This document shows positions 8,379 to 19,111 of a stretch of DNA of 64,000 nucleotides, one piece after another. The translations under genes and the position numbers were made by a program. Position 1 is the stretch's first letter; each line of letters opens with the position of its first letter. Below the pieces are notes generated by a model. It ran no database searches. It saw nothing but the letters and a program-made list of their open reading frames with translations, and was not told where the DNA came from. This DNA comes from Macrococcoides caseolyticum (GTDB taxonomy: Bacteria > Bacillota > Bacilli > Staphylococcales > Staphylococcaceae): the NCBI RefSeq assembly GCF_021366795.1, contig NZ_JAHCPS010000009.1, positions 41,309 to 105,308 on the forward strand, read 5' to 3'.

Positions 8379-9194
8379 ATGGAATTTATAGGTACACAAA
8401 TAAAAATCGTACAATATAAAGAAGAATATCGCGCACAACTTGAGGCGTTTGAATTAACAGAAAGACAAATGATTTACTCATCATTACCATTAGAAGTGCT
8501 GGACGAAGGGCTTTTTGATCCGAATCGTAGACCGTGCATCGTACTCAATCACGATGATGAAGTCGTTGGATTTTTCGTACTGCATCAACATTATCAGCAC
8601 GAAGGATATGATACGCCTGTGAATGCGGTATACGTCCGAAGTTTATCAATTAACAATAAATTACAAGGACAAGGGTATGGGACAGAAATTATGATGAATA
8701 TCCCTGAATTCGCACAAAGCGTATTTCCGGATTTCGATCATTTATTTTTAGTGGTAGATGCAGAGAATCAAGGGGCATGGAACTTGTATGAGCGTGCTGG
8801 ATTTATGCATTTAGCGACAAATCCAAACGGCCCAATTGGTAAAGAGCGTTTGTATTACTTAGATTTAGATGCGAAGTATGTATCGAAATTACGTTTAGTG
8901 TTAGAGGGTGACATCGTACGTTTATTGAAAGATGAAGACGAAGTAGGTACGGTAGAACTAGCGGTAAATGATAAAGTGGCCGTGTTAAAAGCGATGAATA
9001 TTCTGGAAGATGTGGAGACGATTCGAGAGAACGTATTGCGTCAAATTGCAACGTTTGTCCGTAAACATTATCAAGATGTTGTACAAATAGAAGCAGATGT
9101 CCCAGAGGATTTGATGGATGTGTATTTAAATAATAACTTTGTTGCGATGGATGTAGAACGTCCTCATTATTTAACGAAATTAATTCGTTATTAA
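8379..9194 (+). CDS. GNAT-family N-acetyltransferase with C-terminal extension
   Basis: A 271-residue protein. Residues 10-165 form a GNAT acyltransferase domain, with the acetyl-CoA loop in LQGQGYGTE and the late motif NQGAWNLYERAGF. About 100 further residues resemble no domain I can name. I chose ATG 8379 (MEFIGTQIKI) because GACGGAGG lies 8-14 bases upstream; the longer frame would begin in the upstream AT-rich promoter region. The substrate is unknown. The gene sits next to rpoE but ends with no obvious terminator before it. Confidence 0.75.
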   Translation: MEFIGTQIKIVQYKEEYRAQLEAFELTERQMIYSSLPLEVLDEGLFDPNRRPCIVLNHDDEVVGFFVLHQHYQHEGYDTPVNAVYVRSLSINNKLQGQGYGTEIMMNIPEFAQSVFPDFDHLFLVVDAENQGAWNLYERAGFMHLATNPNGPIGKERLYYLDLDAKYVSKLRLVLEGDIVRLLKDEDEVGTVELAVNDKVAVLKAMNILEDVETIRENVLRQIATFVRKHYQDVVQIEADVPEDLMDVYLNNNFVAMDVERPHYLTKLIRY

Positions 9195-9269
9195 TCTTGC
9201 TTTAAAGGTCATTTTCTTGATATGATGTAGTGTGAACTTAAACTAGCATAGTTTGAAAGGACGAAGAAA

Positions 9270-9791
9270 ATGAAAATCTCTGAATATACAAAAGAAATGA
9301 TAGATGAAAACTCATTTATCGATTTAGCTTATATTTATCTAACTGAAAAAGGTAAAGAAGTTAACCTTTATGATTTAATCGACGAATTCCAGGCCATTGG
9401 TGAATACTCTAACGAAGAAATTGAAACACGTGTTGTTCAATTCTACACAGATTTAAATACAGATGGACGTTTCTTGTCAACGGGTGAATACATGTGGGGC
9501 CTTCGTGACTGGTATTCAGTAGATGATATCGAAGAAAAAATTGCACCAACAGTTCAGAAATTCGAAGTGCTTGATGAAGATGATGAAGATGCTCCGAAAA
9601 TTGCTTTACTTGGTGAAGATGAAGTTGAAGACGAACTTAATTTAGTAATCGATGAAGATGATGAAGAAAATGTTGATGCTGAAGATGAAGAAGTTGAAGA
9701 CGAGTTAGAAGAAGCTGGTTTAGTCGTTGAAGCAGATGAATTTGATGATGAAGAAGATGAATTTGAAGATGAAGAAGAGGAAGAATTATAA
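9270..9791 (+). CDS. rpoE: RNA polymerase delta subunit
   Basis: A 173-residue delta factor. The N-terminal 90 residues form the winged-helix-like polymerase-binding domain ([20 protein letters not shown] start). The C-terminal 80 residues are a disordered tail made almost wholly of Asp and Glu, diagnostic of this Gram-positive subunit. Delta speeds RNA polymerase recycling and nucleotide-dependent promoter control. ATG 9270 follows AAAGGA. The pyrG promoter lies directly after the stop codon, as in related genomes. Confidence 0.95.
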   Translation: MKISEYTKEMIDENSFIDLAYIYLTEKGKEVNLYDLIDEFQAIGEYSNEEIETRVVQFYTDLNTDGRFLSTGEYMWGLRDWYSVDDIEEKIAPTVQKFEVLDEDDEDAPKIALLGEDEVEDELNLVIDEDDEENVDAEDEEVEDELEEAGLVVEADEFDDEEDEFEDEEEEEL

Positions 9792-9797
9792 TCTTAG

Positions 9798-9826
9798 TTG
9801 ACATTAGTACAAAAAATGATTATTAT
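9798..9826 (+). promoter_or_regulatory. pyrG promoter
   Basis: Consensus -35 TTGACA (9798-9803), 17-base spacer, -10 TATTAT (9821-9826). The predicted start is GGGC at 9834, seven bases after the -10, which is the initial sequence needed for pyrG control by reiterative transcription. Confidence 0.8.
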
Positions 9827-9833
9827 TTTACTT

Positions 9834-9917
9834 GGGCTCCTTTAATTAGGACGAACGTATAAACTTATGCGCTCCCTTTGCTTTTGCAAATGGAGTGCTT
9901 TTTTATTTTTTTCTGGG
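9834..9917 (+). promoter_or_regulatory. pyrG leader attenuator (reiterative-transcription type)
   Basis: The transcript would begin GGGCTCC. The leader ends in a hairpin (9869-9875 GCGCTCC pairing with 9892-9898 GGAGTGC) followed by a T-run ahead of the pyrG ribosome site. In B. subtilis low CTP leads to extra G residues at the GGGC start; these pair with the pyrimidine-rich 5' terminator strand (here CTCCCTTT) and prevent termination. The same parts are all visible here. Confidence 0.8.
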
Positions 9918-9924
9918 AGGTTAA

Positions 9925-11526
<1,602 letters not shown>

Positions 11527-11531
11527 TATTG

Positions 11532-11558
11532 AGACCGCCTTTATGGTGGTCTTTTTTT
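11532..11558 (+). terminator. pyrG terminator
   Basis: Stem AGACCGCC with GGTGGTCT around a short TTTAT loop, followed by seven T's. Confidence 0.85.
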
Positions 11559-11632
11559 ATCGCTAAGTTAACTTTTGTTAACTATTGATTTTAATATGGT
11601 GATGTTGTAAATTTGATGTTAGGAGGTGGAAT

Positions 11633-12525
11633 ATGTTTCTTAAACATCATGAACCTGATAACAAGATAAAATATTTAATGAATGTTGATGGAAGATGTGA
11701 GTTAACTCCGGATGATAGGGTTACTTTATATGCGTATCAGATGGGGTATGAAGGTGAAAACTATTTTTATGAAATGTTAAATACAGTTGAAGGTTCAATA
11801 AAGCTGTGGGATATTACGTTGAAAGAATCGAGTAAAGCTCAATTTGATTTTTTAGTGATAGGTGGAGGCTGGATACTTCATTTTGATGTGAAAAATTATA
11901 CAGGTGACTATACATATATTGATGGATTGTTTAAAAAAGATAACGGTAAAGTTGATCAAACAATCATCAGCCAACTGAAACGCGCGGATATTATCTTACC
12001 TCAATTTTTAATGAAGAATGGTTTTAACCATCAGCATGAAAGTCGTATCATATTTGTGAATGAGCGTTTTAATTTGAAAAACTTTAATGGTGACAACGCG
12101 ATAAAATTCGCAGGACAAATTCCGTCTATTATTGAATACTTAAAACGATTAGGCCCCCAACCGATGAAGATTATCGCTTAGCACATGCGCTTATCCAGGC
12201 GAATGATATAGAAGAGAGAAGATTTCCATATTATGATTACAGTCTGATGAAAAAAGGATATCGCTGTCCTGCATGTAGACGATTTGGGAAGGTGGAGGTG
12301 GTGGAACGCTTGAAATATGTAAAATGTATGTGCGGTAGGAAAATTAGTAAACTAGATTATATTACCGAATGTGCACAACAAGTTTGGATTTTAAAGAATG
12401 CACCGTTTCAAATTAAAGAGATTGCGGAATGGAGTAAATGTGAGTTGAAGACAGTACAAAGAGCCTTGAAGAAAAATTGTAGTTATAGTGGAATGAATAA
12501 AGGGAGGAGTTATTGGTTTGATTGA
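11633..12525 (+). pseudogene. NERD-domain nuclease-related protein with zinc ribbon and HTH, broken by a frameshift
   Basis: Two overlapping frames make one apparent gene. The first, 11633-12181, encodes 182 residues with the NERD core (FDFLVIGGGWILHFDVKNY, about residues 74-92). At a run of five C's (12154-12158) the continuation shifts to the -1 frame, which is open without a stop from there (TDEDYRLAHALIQANDIEER) to 12525. It carries a zinc ribbon (CPAC...CMCG) and a C-terminal helix-turn-helix-like segment (IKEIAEWSKCELKTVQRALK). The joined product would be about 297 residues. One lost C, or two gained, would explain the break; a sequencing error or phase variation is also possible. NERD proteins are thought to be nuclease-related; the role here is unknown. 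Confidence 0.75.
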
Positions 12526-12540
12526 AATGTTGGGTAACGT

Positions 12541-12692
12541 GTCCGATAAAGGTTATATATCGGACAAGATAAACCCGAAATGCCAACATACAAGTCAAAC
12601 AAGTCCGATAAACCTAATATATCGGACAAGACAAACCCGAAATGCCAACATACAGGTCAAACAAGTCCGATAAACCTAATATATCGGACAAG
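12541..12692. repeat. 62-bp tandem repeat with internal palindrome, about 2.5 copies
   Basis: Units begin at 12541, 12603 and 12665 (period 62). Each starts with a dyad, GTCCGATA and TATCGGAC around 9-10 bases, followed by an ACAAACCCGAAATGCCAACA-like spacer. The third copy is cut short after the dyad. The array lies between the 3' ends of the broken NERD gene and ywjG. No coding potential is credible. Confidence 0.85.
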
Positions 12693-12737
12693 GTAGGTCA
12701 CAATCATATTGTAATGTTAAATCTCACCCACAACCTT

Positions 12738-13232
12738 CTACTCTTCCACCAGCATCTCATGCATCACACTATATATCGCATAATAAATATAATTCATCGC
12801 CATTACGTGTGGTGTGATAATGCGACTGAAGTCTTCAGTTGGTACAAGTGCTCGTGGAGTACTTAAATCAATGAAGTTCATAGCAGTAATATCATCATGT
12901 CTATTGCATACTAATACATAATCAATATCGCGCGATTCTAAACTATCTACAAATTCGACTGTACATTCATCGTATACATCACTCATCACTAACACACGGT
13001 CAGTTTTATCAACTAGTGCATCCGAAATATAAAAATCAACATCAAATAAGTTTTCTTTTCCGTTAACTACAAATGATTCGAAATGCTTCAAATCACCAAA
13101 ACCTTTAACGTATATCTTACCTTCACCCACAACTGCTTGTGCGAGTAATCTTCCTGCAATATCTAATTCTGTTTCTTGCATATCTATTTTTTTAAAGATA
13201 CCATTAAGTTGCGTACCCAGTATTTTAAGCAT
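12738..13232 (-). CDS. ywjG: DUF2529 protein (YwjG-like)
   Basis: A 164-residue protein matching the DUF2529/YwjG family in length and position: in B. subtilis ywjG also lies between pyrG and spo0F. The sequence (MLKILGTQLNGIFKKIDMQE start, a KGFGDLKHFESF segment, a VLVMSDVYDE segment) recalls a sugar-isomerase-like fold, but the function is unknown. Here the gene is inverted relative to its neighbours and divergent from the Spo0F-like receiver, with 64 bases between the two starts. Confidence 0.75.
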   Translation of the reverse strand: MLKILGTQLNGIFKKIDMQETELDIAGRLLAQAVVGEGKIYVKGFGDLKHFESFVVNGKENLFDVDFYISDALVDKTDRVLVMSDVYDECTVEFVDSLESRDIDYVLVCNRHDDITAMNFIDLSTPRALVPTEDFSRIITPHVMAMNYIYYAIYSVMHEMLVEE

Positions 13233-13296
13233 GATAAACCTTCTTTCTAATATTCTTAATACATATCATATCATAAATGAATGGAGAAAGTATCAC

Positions 13297-13644
13297 ATGA
13301 AAATATTAGTCATTGATGACGAACCTAATATTCGTTTGTTGTTGCAAGAGATATTTGTTCTGAAAGGTTATGAAGCCGATCTGGCTGAAAATGGCATAGA
13401 AGGCTTAAGATTAATTAAAGAAAATCATTATGATTTAGTATTGCTTGACCGGAAAATGCCTGTAATGTCTGGCGATGAAACGTTAATTGAAATAAGAAAA
13501 TTCTCAGATGTGCCTGTATTTCTTGTATCGGCTTTCCAGACGGATGGTCAAATTCAGGCAATTATTGCAAAAGGTGCGACAGGCGTATTAATGAAGCCGT
13601 TTACAATTGACGAAGTTGTGAAAATCGCTGAAAAGTTTTCATAA
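13297..13644 (+). CDS. Spo0F-like single-domain response regulator
   Basis: A 115-residue protein that is a receiver domain alone: acidic pocket D7-D8-E9, phospho-acceptor D51 (LLDRKMP), switch Ser near 79 (FLVSAFQ) and the KPF lysine near 101. There is no output domain. I chose ATG 13297 behind GGAG; the longer frame would run back into ywjG. It occupies the spo0F slot of B. subtilis (between ywjG and fbaA), so it is probably a Spo0F relative that persists in a non-sporulating lineage. Its kinase and phosphotransfer partner are not in this window. Confidence 0.8.
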   Translation: MKILVIDDEPNIRLLLQEIFVLKGYEADLAENGIEGLRLIKENHYDLVLLDRKMPVMSGDETLIEIRKFSDVPVFLVSAFQTDGQIQAIIAKGATGVLMKPFTIDEVVKIAEKFS

Positions 13645-13679
13645 ATGCCACCATAAAGCATGCAAATGAACTTGTGAAG

Positions 13680-13688
13680 TGCTATACT
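13680..13688 (+). promoter_or_regulatory. Extended -10 promoter of fbaA
   Basis: TGC directly followed by TATACT (13683-13688) gives an extended -10; the -35 (ATGCAA region) is weak. It lies 47 bases before the fbaA start. Confidence 0.5.
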
Positions 13689-13735
13689 AACTTTATAAAA
13701 ATAGTGCTTAAGCACAAACGAGGAGGATATTATCC

Positions 13736-14593
13736 ATGCCATTAGTTTCTATGAAAGAAATGTTAATCAAAGCTAAAGAAGGTGGTTATGCTGTTGGTCA
13801 ATACAACCTTAACAACCTAGAGTACACTCAAGCAATCTTAGGTGCATCTCAAGAAGAAAATGCTCCAGTTATTTTAGGTGTTTCTGAAGGCGCTGCTAAA
13901 TATATGGGTGGTTTCTACACAGTAGTAAAAATGGTTGAAGGTTTAATGCACGACATGAACATCACTGTTCCTGTAGCAATTCATTTAGACCACGGTTCAA
14001 GTTTTGAAAACTGTAAAGCTGCGATTGACGCTGGATTTACTTCTGTTATGATTGATGCTTCTCATCATTCATTCGAAGAGAACGTTGAAATTACAAGTAA
14101 AGTTGTTGAATACGCACATTCTAAAGGTGTTTCTGTTGAAGCAGAATTAGGTCGCGTAGGTGGACAAGAAGATGATGTAGTATCAGACGGTGTTGTATAC
14201 GCAGATGCTGCAGAGTGTAAAGAATTAGTTGAAAAAACAGGTATCGATTGTTTAGCACCTGCTTTAGGTTCAGTTCACGGTCCTTACAAAGGTGAACCAA
14301 ACTTAGGATTCAAAGAAATGGAAGAAATTGGTAAGGAAACTGGTTTACCATTAGTATTACACGGTGGTACTGGTATCCCAACAAAAGATATCGTGAAATC
14401 AATTTCTTTAGGTACTGCTAAAATCAACGTAAATACTGAAAACCAAATTGCTTCAGCGAAAGCTGTTCGCGAAACATTAAACAATGATTCTGAAGTTTAC
14501 GATCCACGTAAATACTTAGGACCAGCTCGTGAAGCAATTAAAGCAACTGTTAAAGGTAAAATTCAAGAGTTCGGTACTTCAAACAAAGCATAA
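13736..14593 (+). CDS. fbaA: Class II fructose-bisphosphate aldolase
   Basis: A 285-residue zinc-dependent class II aldolase cleaving fructose 1,6-bisphosphate to DHAP and glyceraldehyde 3-phosphate. Zinc and active-site motifs are visible: [10 protein letters not shown] near 79-88, [13 protein letters not shown] near 132-144, and [10 protein letters not shown] near 206-215. ATG 13736 is preceded by GAGGAGG. Codon choice is strongly biased, as expected for a highly expressed glycolytic gene. A strong terminator follows. Confidence 0.95.
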   Translation: MPLVSMKEMLIKAKEGGYAVGQYNLNNLEYTQAILGASQEENAPVILGVSEGAAKYMGGFYTVVKMVEGLMHDMNITVPVAIHLDHGSSFENCKAAIDAGFTSVMIDASHHSFEENVEITSKVVEYAHSKGVSVEAELGRVGGQEDDVVSDGVVYADAAECKELVEKTGIDCLAPALGSVHGPYKGEPNLGFKEMEEIGKETGLPLVLHGGTGIPTKDIVKSISLGTAKINVNTENQIASAKAVRETLNNDSEVYDPRKYLGPAREAIKATVKGKIQEFGTSNKA

Positions 14594-14607
14594 TTTATAA
14601 TAATGTT

Positions 14608-14646
14608 AAAGGTTGGTGCACATCATGCACCAACCTTTTTTTTCTT
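14608..14646 (+). terminator. fbaA terminator
   Basis: A 13-bp perfect stem (AAAGGTTGGTGCA with TGCACCAACCTTT) around a 5-base loop, followed by T's. Confidence 0.9.
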
Positions 14647-14692
14647 GACTAATTTTACCCTGTAGATTATATTTGATTTCATGCTTTTTATT

Positions 14693-14722
14693 TTGCATAA
14701 CTAAAATGAATTAGTTTATAAT
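14693..14722 (+). promoter_or_regulatory. murZ promoter
   Basis: -35 TTGCAT (14693-14698), 18-base spacer, -10 TATAAT (14717-14722), upstream of the murZ start. Confidence 0.55.
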
Positions 14723-14778
14723 AGAAAATAATAGACATTTGTGTTTACGTGTGTGATTAAAGTTAAAGGAGTACTACT

Positions 14779-16038
14779 ATGTCAGAAGAAGTAATTAAAA
14801 TAAGAGGTGGCAATCCTCTTAAAGGTTCGGTTCAAATTAGTGGTGCGAAGAATAGTGCAGTAGCATTAATTCCAGCAACATTAATGGCCAATAGCCCTGT
14901 CACATTAGAAGGTTTACCGGAAATTTCAGATGTTGTAACTTTAATGAGTTTATTAGAAGATTTAAATATTACGACAACGCTAGAAGGAGATCGTTTAACA
15001 GTTGATCCATCAAATGCTGTTAATATGCCGCTCCCTAATCATAAAGTTCAATCATTACGTGCATCATATTATATGATGGGTGCAATGCTTGGGAAGTTTA
15101 AAAAATGTGTCATCGGTTTACCTGGAGGTTGTCCTTTAGGACCTCGTCCAATCGACCAGCATATTAAAGGATTTGAAGCTTTAGGTGCTACTGTTACGAA
15201 TGAAGCAGGTGGCATGTATTTAGAAGCGAAAGAATTAAAGGGTGCTAAAATTTTCTTAGATGTTGTTTCAGTTGGTGCTACGATTAATATTATGCTTGCC
15301 GCTTCAATGGCAAAAGGTAAGACAGTCATCGAAAATGCAGCGAAAGAACCGGAAATTGTTGATGTAGCAACTCTTTTAAACAATATGGGTGCAAAAATAC
15401 GTGGTGCAGGTACAGACACACTTAAAATTGAGGGTGTTGAATCCCTTAGTGGCACAACACACACGATTATCCCTGACAGAATTGAAGCAGGTACTTATAT
15501 GTGTGCCGCTGCCATGATGGGTGAAGAAGTACTGATTGAAAATATCATTCCATTACATATGGAACCATTAACAGCAAAATTAATTGAAATGGGTGTTAAT
15601 GTACAGATAGGTGAAGATAAAGCACTGATTTCAAAACCAGAACAATATCATCCTGTTACAATTACGACAAATGTATATCCTGGTTTTGCAACAGATTTAC
15701 AGCAACCGTTTACTCCGTTATTATTTATGGCAGAAGGTCAAAGTACGATTACAGATACAATTTATCCAGCACGTTTTAAACATGTAGATGAATTATCACG
15801 TATGAACGGTGATATTACTGAAGTTGGTGGAACAGCAACAATCAAACCGTCACGATTATCCGGTGCAGAAGTAGCAGCTAGTGATTTACGAGCAGGTGCT
15901 TGTCTTGTCATTGCAGGTCTTGCAGCTGAAGGTGTTACTACTGTATATAACGTGAGACATATCGATAGAGGATATAGTGGGATTGTTGAAAAGTTAAAAG
16001 CCCTAGGTGCAGATATTTGGAGAGAAACAATTCAATAA
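14779..16038 (+). CDS. murZ: UDP-GlcNAc 1-carboxyvinyltransferase, second paralogue (MurZ)
   Basis: A 419-residue EPSP-synthase-fold enzyme adding enolpyruvate to UDP-GlcNAc, the first committed step of peptidoglycan synthesis and the target of fosfomycin. The substrate-binding [12 protein letters not shown] at the start and the fosfomycin-target cysteine loop in [12 protein letters not shown] (about 115-126) are intact. The position after fbaA identifies the murZ/murAB paralogue; a second copy, murA, lies at 35215. ATG 14779 follows AAAGGAG. It has its own promoter and terminator. Confidence 0.93.
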   Translation: MSEEVIKIRGGNPLKGSVQISGAKNSAVALIPATLMANSPVTLEGLPEISDVVTLMSLLEDLNITTTLEGDRLTVDPSNAVNMPLPNHKVQSLRASYYMMGAMLGKFKKCVIGLPGGCPLGPRPIDQHIKGFEALGATVTNEAGGMYLEAKELKGAKIFLDVVSVGATINIMLAASMAKGKTVIENAAKEPEIVDVATLLNNMGAKIRGAGTDTLKIEGVESLSGTTHTIIPDRIEAGTYMCAAAMMGEEVLIENIIPLHMEPLTAKLIEMGVNVQIGEDKALISKPEQYHPVTITTNVYPGFATDLQQPFTPLLFMAEGQSTITDTIYPARFKHVDELSRMNGDITEVGGTATIKPSRLSGAEVAASDLRAGACLVIAGLAAEGVTTVYNVRHIDRGYSGIVEKLKALGADIWRETIQ

Positions 16039-16043
16039 TACAA

Positions 16044-16068
16044 AAAAACGGCAATAGCCGTTTTTTCT
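16044..16068 (+). terminator. murZ terminator
   Basis: Stem AAAAAACGGC with GCCGTTTTTT around AATA; the T-run is part of the stem, typical of a strong intrinsic terminator. Confidence 0.85.
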
Positions 16069-16140
16069 TTTGGATATAAAAATTATATTTGATATATTTT
16101 GTATATCGTAGTACACTATAAGTATAAAGAGGTGATTAAT

Positions 16141-16470
16141 ATGGAAATTTGTCCGTATTTAGAAGAAACATTTAAGATTCTTGGTCGAAGCTGGAATGGC
16201 CTTCTCATAAATTATTTATCGCGTTCAGAAGATCGCTCTGCGCACTTTTCTGATATGAAGCGTGACTTAAAATCGATTACGCCACGTGCGTTAAGTTTGA
16301 AATTAAGTGAGCTCGCTGAATGGGGGTTAGTTGAAAAGAAAGTCATTTCAACAACACCACTTTCAATAAAATATGTGTTAACTGATAAGGGTTACGCTTT
16401 ATCTGAAGCGATGCATCCGATTGAAGAATGGGCACAACAGCATTTAGAACTAAATGAGAAAAAAGCTTAA
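16141..16470 (+). CDS. HxlR/MarR-type winged-helix regulator
   Basis: A 109-residue HxlR-family transcription factor. It shows the family's N-terminal cysteine (MEICPYLEETFKILG, C4), the SRSEDRSAHFSDMKRDLKSIT helix-turn-helix region with recognition segment TPRALSLKLSELAEWGLV, and a wing around 70-85. These proteins often sense electrophiles or redox change through the N-terminal Cys. ATG 16141 sits behind AGAGGTG. It interrupts the usual murZ-glpX order as a single-gene unit with its own terminator. No target gene is evident; the AT-rich dyad-like promoter region suggests autoregulation (inference). Confidence 0.8.
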   Translation: MEICPYLEETFKILGRSWNGLLINYLSRSEDRSAHFSDMKRDLKSITPRALSLKLSELAEWGLVEKKVISTTPLSIKYVLTDKGYALSEAMHPIEEWAQQHLELNEKKA

Positions 16471-16471
16471 C

Positions 16472-16510
16472 AAAAAGGATTACTTTATCTTTGATAAAGT
16501 AATCCTTTTT
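16472..16510. terminator. Perfect 18-bp terminator after the HxlR gene
   Basis: Arms 16472-16489 and 16493-16510 pair perfectly around a 3-base TTT loop, with A's before and T's after, so it can act in both directions. Confidence 0.85.
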
Positions 16511-16609
16511 AATATGCTATAAATTTTATATATCTATTGATACTCATAATGTGTTAATGTGTTATACTAATATCGATGTTACATATCTAATGCAAAGAGG
16601 AGAATGTTT

Positions 16610-17587
16610 ATGGAACGTAGTTTATCTATGGAGTTAGTCAGAGTTACTGAAGCGGCAGCACTTAAAAGCGCACGCTGGGTAGGTAAAGGTTTAAAGAATG
16701 AAGCGGATGATGCAGCGACAACTGCGATGCGTGAAGTTTTTGATACTATTCCTATGGATGGTGTTGTTGTCATTGGTGAGGGTGAGATGGATGAAGCACC
16801 AATGTTATATATCGGTGAAGAACTAGGGACTAAAGAAGGTCCTCAAATTGATATCGCAGTGGATCCCCTAGAAGGGACAACGCTAGTAGCGGAAGGTTCA
16901 TGGAATGCCATGACAGTCCTTGCTGTTGGTGATAGAGGTACATTACTTCATGCACCAGATATGTATATGGAGAAAATTGCTGTAGGTCCTGACTGTGTAG
17001 GTGTTGTAGATATTTCTAAATCAGTAACTGAAAACTTACATGCAGTTGCAAAAGCAAAAGGTAAAGATATTTCTGACGTAACAGCGACACTGTTAAATCG
17101 TGAACGTCATGCAGGGATCATTAAAGAAATCCGTGAAGCGGGTGCACGTATTAAATTAATAGAGCACGGTGATGTTGCGGGTGCAATTAATACAGCATTT
17201 GATTTCACTGGTGTAGATATCTTATTCGGATCAGGCGGTGCACCTGAAGGGGTTATTGCAGCAGTAGGTATTAAAGCATTAGGTGGCGACTTCCAAGGTA
17301 TCTTATTACCAGAAGATGTTGAACAAGAAGAACGTTGCCGTAAGATGGGAATTGAACCGAATACTGTATTAAAATTAGACGATATGGTTAAAGGTGACGA
17401 TGCAATTTTTGCTGCAACTGCGGTAACAGATGGTGAGTTAATGAAGGGTGTGCAATTTAAAGGTGGATATGCTGAAACACACTCATTAGTAATGCGTGCG
17501 AAATCTGGAACTGTTCGTTTTATCCAAGGACGTCATAGTCTGGATAAAAAACCGGGTTTAGTGATTAACAAGGAAGAAACGATTTAA
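16610..17587 (+). CDS. glpX: Class II fructose-1,6-bisphosphatase (GlpX)
   Basis: A 325-residue GlpX-type phosphatase, removing the 1-phosphate of fructose 1,6-bisphosphate in gluconeogenesis. Metal-site motifs are present: [14 protein letters not shown] near 52-65, DPLEGTTL near 86-93 and GSGGAPEGV near 206-214. I chose ATG 16610 because AGAGGAG ends only one base before the alternative ATG 16604. The neighbours murZ (upstream) and rho (downstream) match the Bacillus order (ywjI), apart from the inserted HxlR gene. Confidence 0.93.
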   Translation: MERSLSMELVRVTEAAALKSARWVGKGLKNEADDAATTAMREVFDTIPMDGVVVIGEGEMDEAPMLYIGEELGTKEGPQIDIAVDPLEGTTLVAEGSWNAMTVLAVGDRGTLLHAPDMYMEKIAVGPDCVGVVDISKSVTENLHAVAKAKGKDISDVTATLLNRERHAGIIKEIREAGARIKLIEHGDVAGAINTAFDFTGVDILFGSGGAPEGVIAAVGIKALGGDFQGILLPEDVEQEERCRKMGIEPNTVLKLDDMVKGDDAIFAATAVTDGELMKGVQFKGGYAETHSLVMRAKSGTVRFIQGRHSLDKKPGLVINKEETI

Positions 17588-17597
17588 TTGTCATTTT

Positions 17598-17625
17598 AAG
17601 CTTGAGTTTTTGCTCAAGCTTTTTC
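17598..17625 (+). terminator. glpX terminator
   Basis: Stem AAGCTTGAG with CTCAAGCTT around a 6-base loop, followed by T's. Confidence 0.85.
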
Positions 17626-17751
17626 TTTTACTTAAAACGTGCTAAACTATCAAGTGATATTCCTCAAATACAAGCTTCTGTTTTTTTCTTTTTGAATTTT
17701 CCAGACAAAAGAGATGTCGTTTAATAAATATATATAGAAATGGGTGTTGAA

Positions 17752-19068
17752 ATGGTAGAAAAAGTGAGAACAAGCCCTCAGTATGAGTCTTTTCACGAAT
17801 TATATAAAAATCACACAACAAAAGCGTTAACAGCAAGAGCTAAAGAATTAGGATTAGTCAATTATAGTAAATTAAATAAAAAAGAGCTTGTCCTTGCCAT
17901 TATGGAGAAACAAATGGAGAAAGATGGCAATTATTATATGGAAGGAATACTCGATGATATTCAACCGGATGGTTACGGTTTCTTAAGAACAGTTAACTAT
18001 TCTAAAGGTGAGAAAGATATATATATTTCTGCAAGTCAAATTCGTCGTTTCGAAATTAAGAAAGGTGATAAAGTAACAGGTAAAGTACGAAAACCGAAAG
18101 AAAATGAAAAGTATTATGGCTTACTGCAAGTCGATTTCGTTAACGATCAAAATGCAGAAGAAGTTAAAAAACGTCCACACTTCCAGGCACTAACGCCACT
18201 ATATCCAGATAAACGTATACGACTTGAAACAACAAAAACAAATTACTCAACGCGTATTATGGATTTAGTCTCGCCAATTGGTTTTGGTCAACGTGGTATG
18301 ATTGTAGCGCCACCAAAAGCTGGTAAAACATCATTATTAAAAGAAATTGCCAATGCCATTTGTATTAATCATCCGGAAGCAAAGTTATTTATCTTACTTG
18401 TAGGTGAGCGTCCAGAAGAAGTTACAGATTTAGAACGTTCAGTTGAAGCTGCTGAAGTGGTACATTCTACATTTGATGAGCCACCAGAACATCATGTGAA
18501 AGTTGCAGAGTTACTGCTTGAACGCGCAAAACGTTTAGTAGAAATCGGTGAAGATGTGATTATATTAATGGATTCTATTACACGTTTAGCACGAGCATAT
18601 AACTTAGTTATTCCACCAAGTGGTCGAACACTTTCAGGTGGTTTAGATCCAGCCAGTCTTCATCGTCCGAAAGCTTTCTTTGGAGCAGCGCGTAACATTG
18701 AAGCAGGTGGAAGTTTAACGATTCTATCAACGGCTTTAGTTGAAACTGGTTCACGTATGGATGACATGATTTATGAAGAGTTTAAAGGTACTGGGAATAT
18801 GGAGCTTACGCTTGATAGAAAGTTAGCAGAAAAACGTGTGTACCCAGCAATCGACATTCGTCGCAGTTCGACACGTAAAGAAGAATTATTACTGGATAAG
18901 AAAGAATTAGAGATGGTATGGCAACTTCGTAATTTATTTACAGAGAGTAATGATTTTACTGAACGATTCTTACGTCGTTTGAAACAAAGTGAATCGAATG
19001 AGGATTTCTTCCAGCAACTTGGTGAACGTATGATGGAAAGTGCAAAGACTGGAAAACCAATCATTTAA
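17752..19068 (+). CDS. rho: Transcription termination factor Rho
   Basis: A 438-residue hexameric RNA helicase. The cold-shock-like RNA-binding domain (DGYGFLRTVNYS, about 70-80) is followed by the ATPase core with Walker A APPKAGKTSLL (near 184-194), Walker B LFILLVGERPEE and the Q/R loops. Starting at ATG 17752 (MVEKVRTSPQYESF) matches the usual staphylococcal Rho length; ATG 17740 is 12 bases upstream in the same frame and neither has a strong ribosome site. Expressed behind the glpX terminator, hence presumably from its own promoter in 17630-17740, where I see no convincing consensus. Confidence 0.93.
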   Translation: MVEKVRTSPQYESFHELYKNHTTKALTARAKELGLVNYSKLNKKELVLAIMEKQMEKDGNYYMEGILDDIQPDGYGFLRTVNYSKGEKDIYISASQIRRFEIKKGDKVTGKVRKPKENEKYYGLLQVDFVNDQNAEEVKKRPHFQALTPLYPDKRIRLETTKTNYSTRIMDLVSPIGFGQRGMIVAPPKAGKTSLLKEIANAICINHPEAKLFILLVGERPEEVTDLERSVEAAEVVHSTFDEPPEHHVKVAELLLERAKRLVEIGEDVIILMDSITRLARAYNLVIPPSGRTLSGGLDPASLHRPKAFFGAARNIEAGGSLTILSTALVETGSRMDDMIYEEFKGTGNMELTLDRKLAEKRVYPAIDIRRSSTRKEELLLDKKELEMVWQLRNLFTESNDFTERFLRRLKQSESNEDFFQQLGERMMESAKTGKPII

Positions 19069-19077
19069 AAATTTAGG

Positions 19078-19106
19078 TTGCATTTTTACAATGAGACGTA
19101 TATAAT
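19078..19106 (+). promoter_or_regulatory. rpmE2 promoter
   Basis: -35 TTGCAT (19078-19083), 17-base spacer, consensus -10 TATAAT (19101-19106). Confidence 0.7.
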
Positions 19107-19111
19107 ATGTA

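Noticed and set aside
12541..12692. Possible CRISPR array in the dyad-containing repeats
   Set aside because: The spacers are near-identical, so it is a plain tandem repeat; there are no cas genes in the window.
12642..12866. 74-codon plus-strand frame opposite the 3' end of ywjG
   Set aside because: It starts in the tandem repeat and runs antisense to ywjG with no ribosome site.
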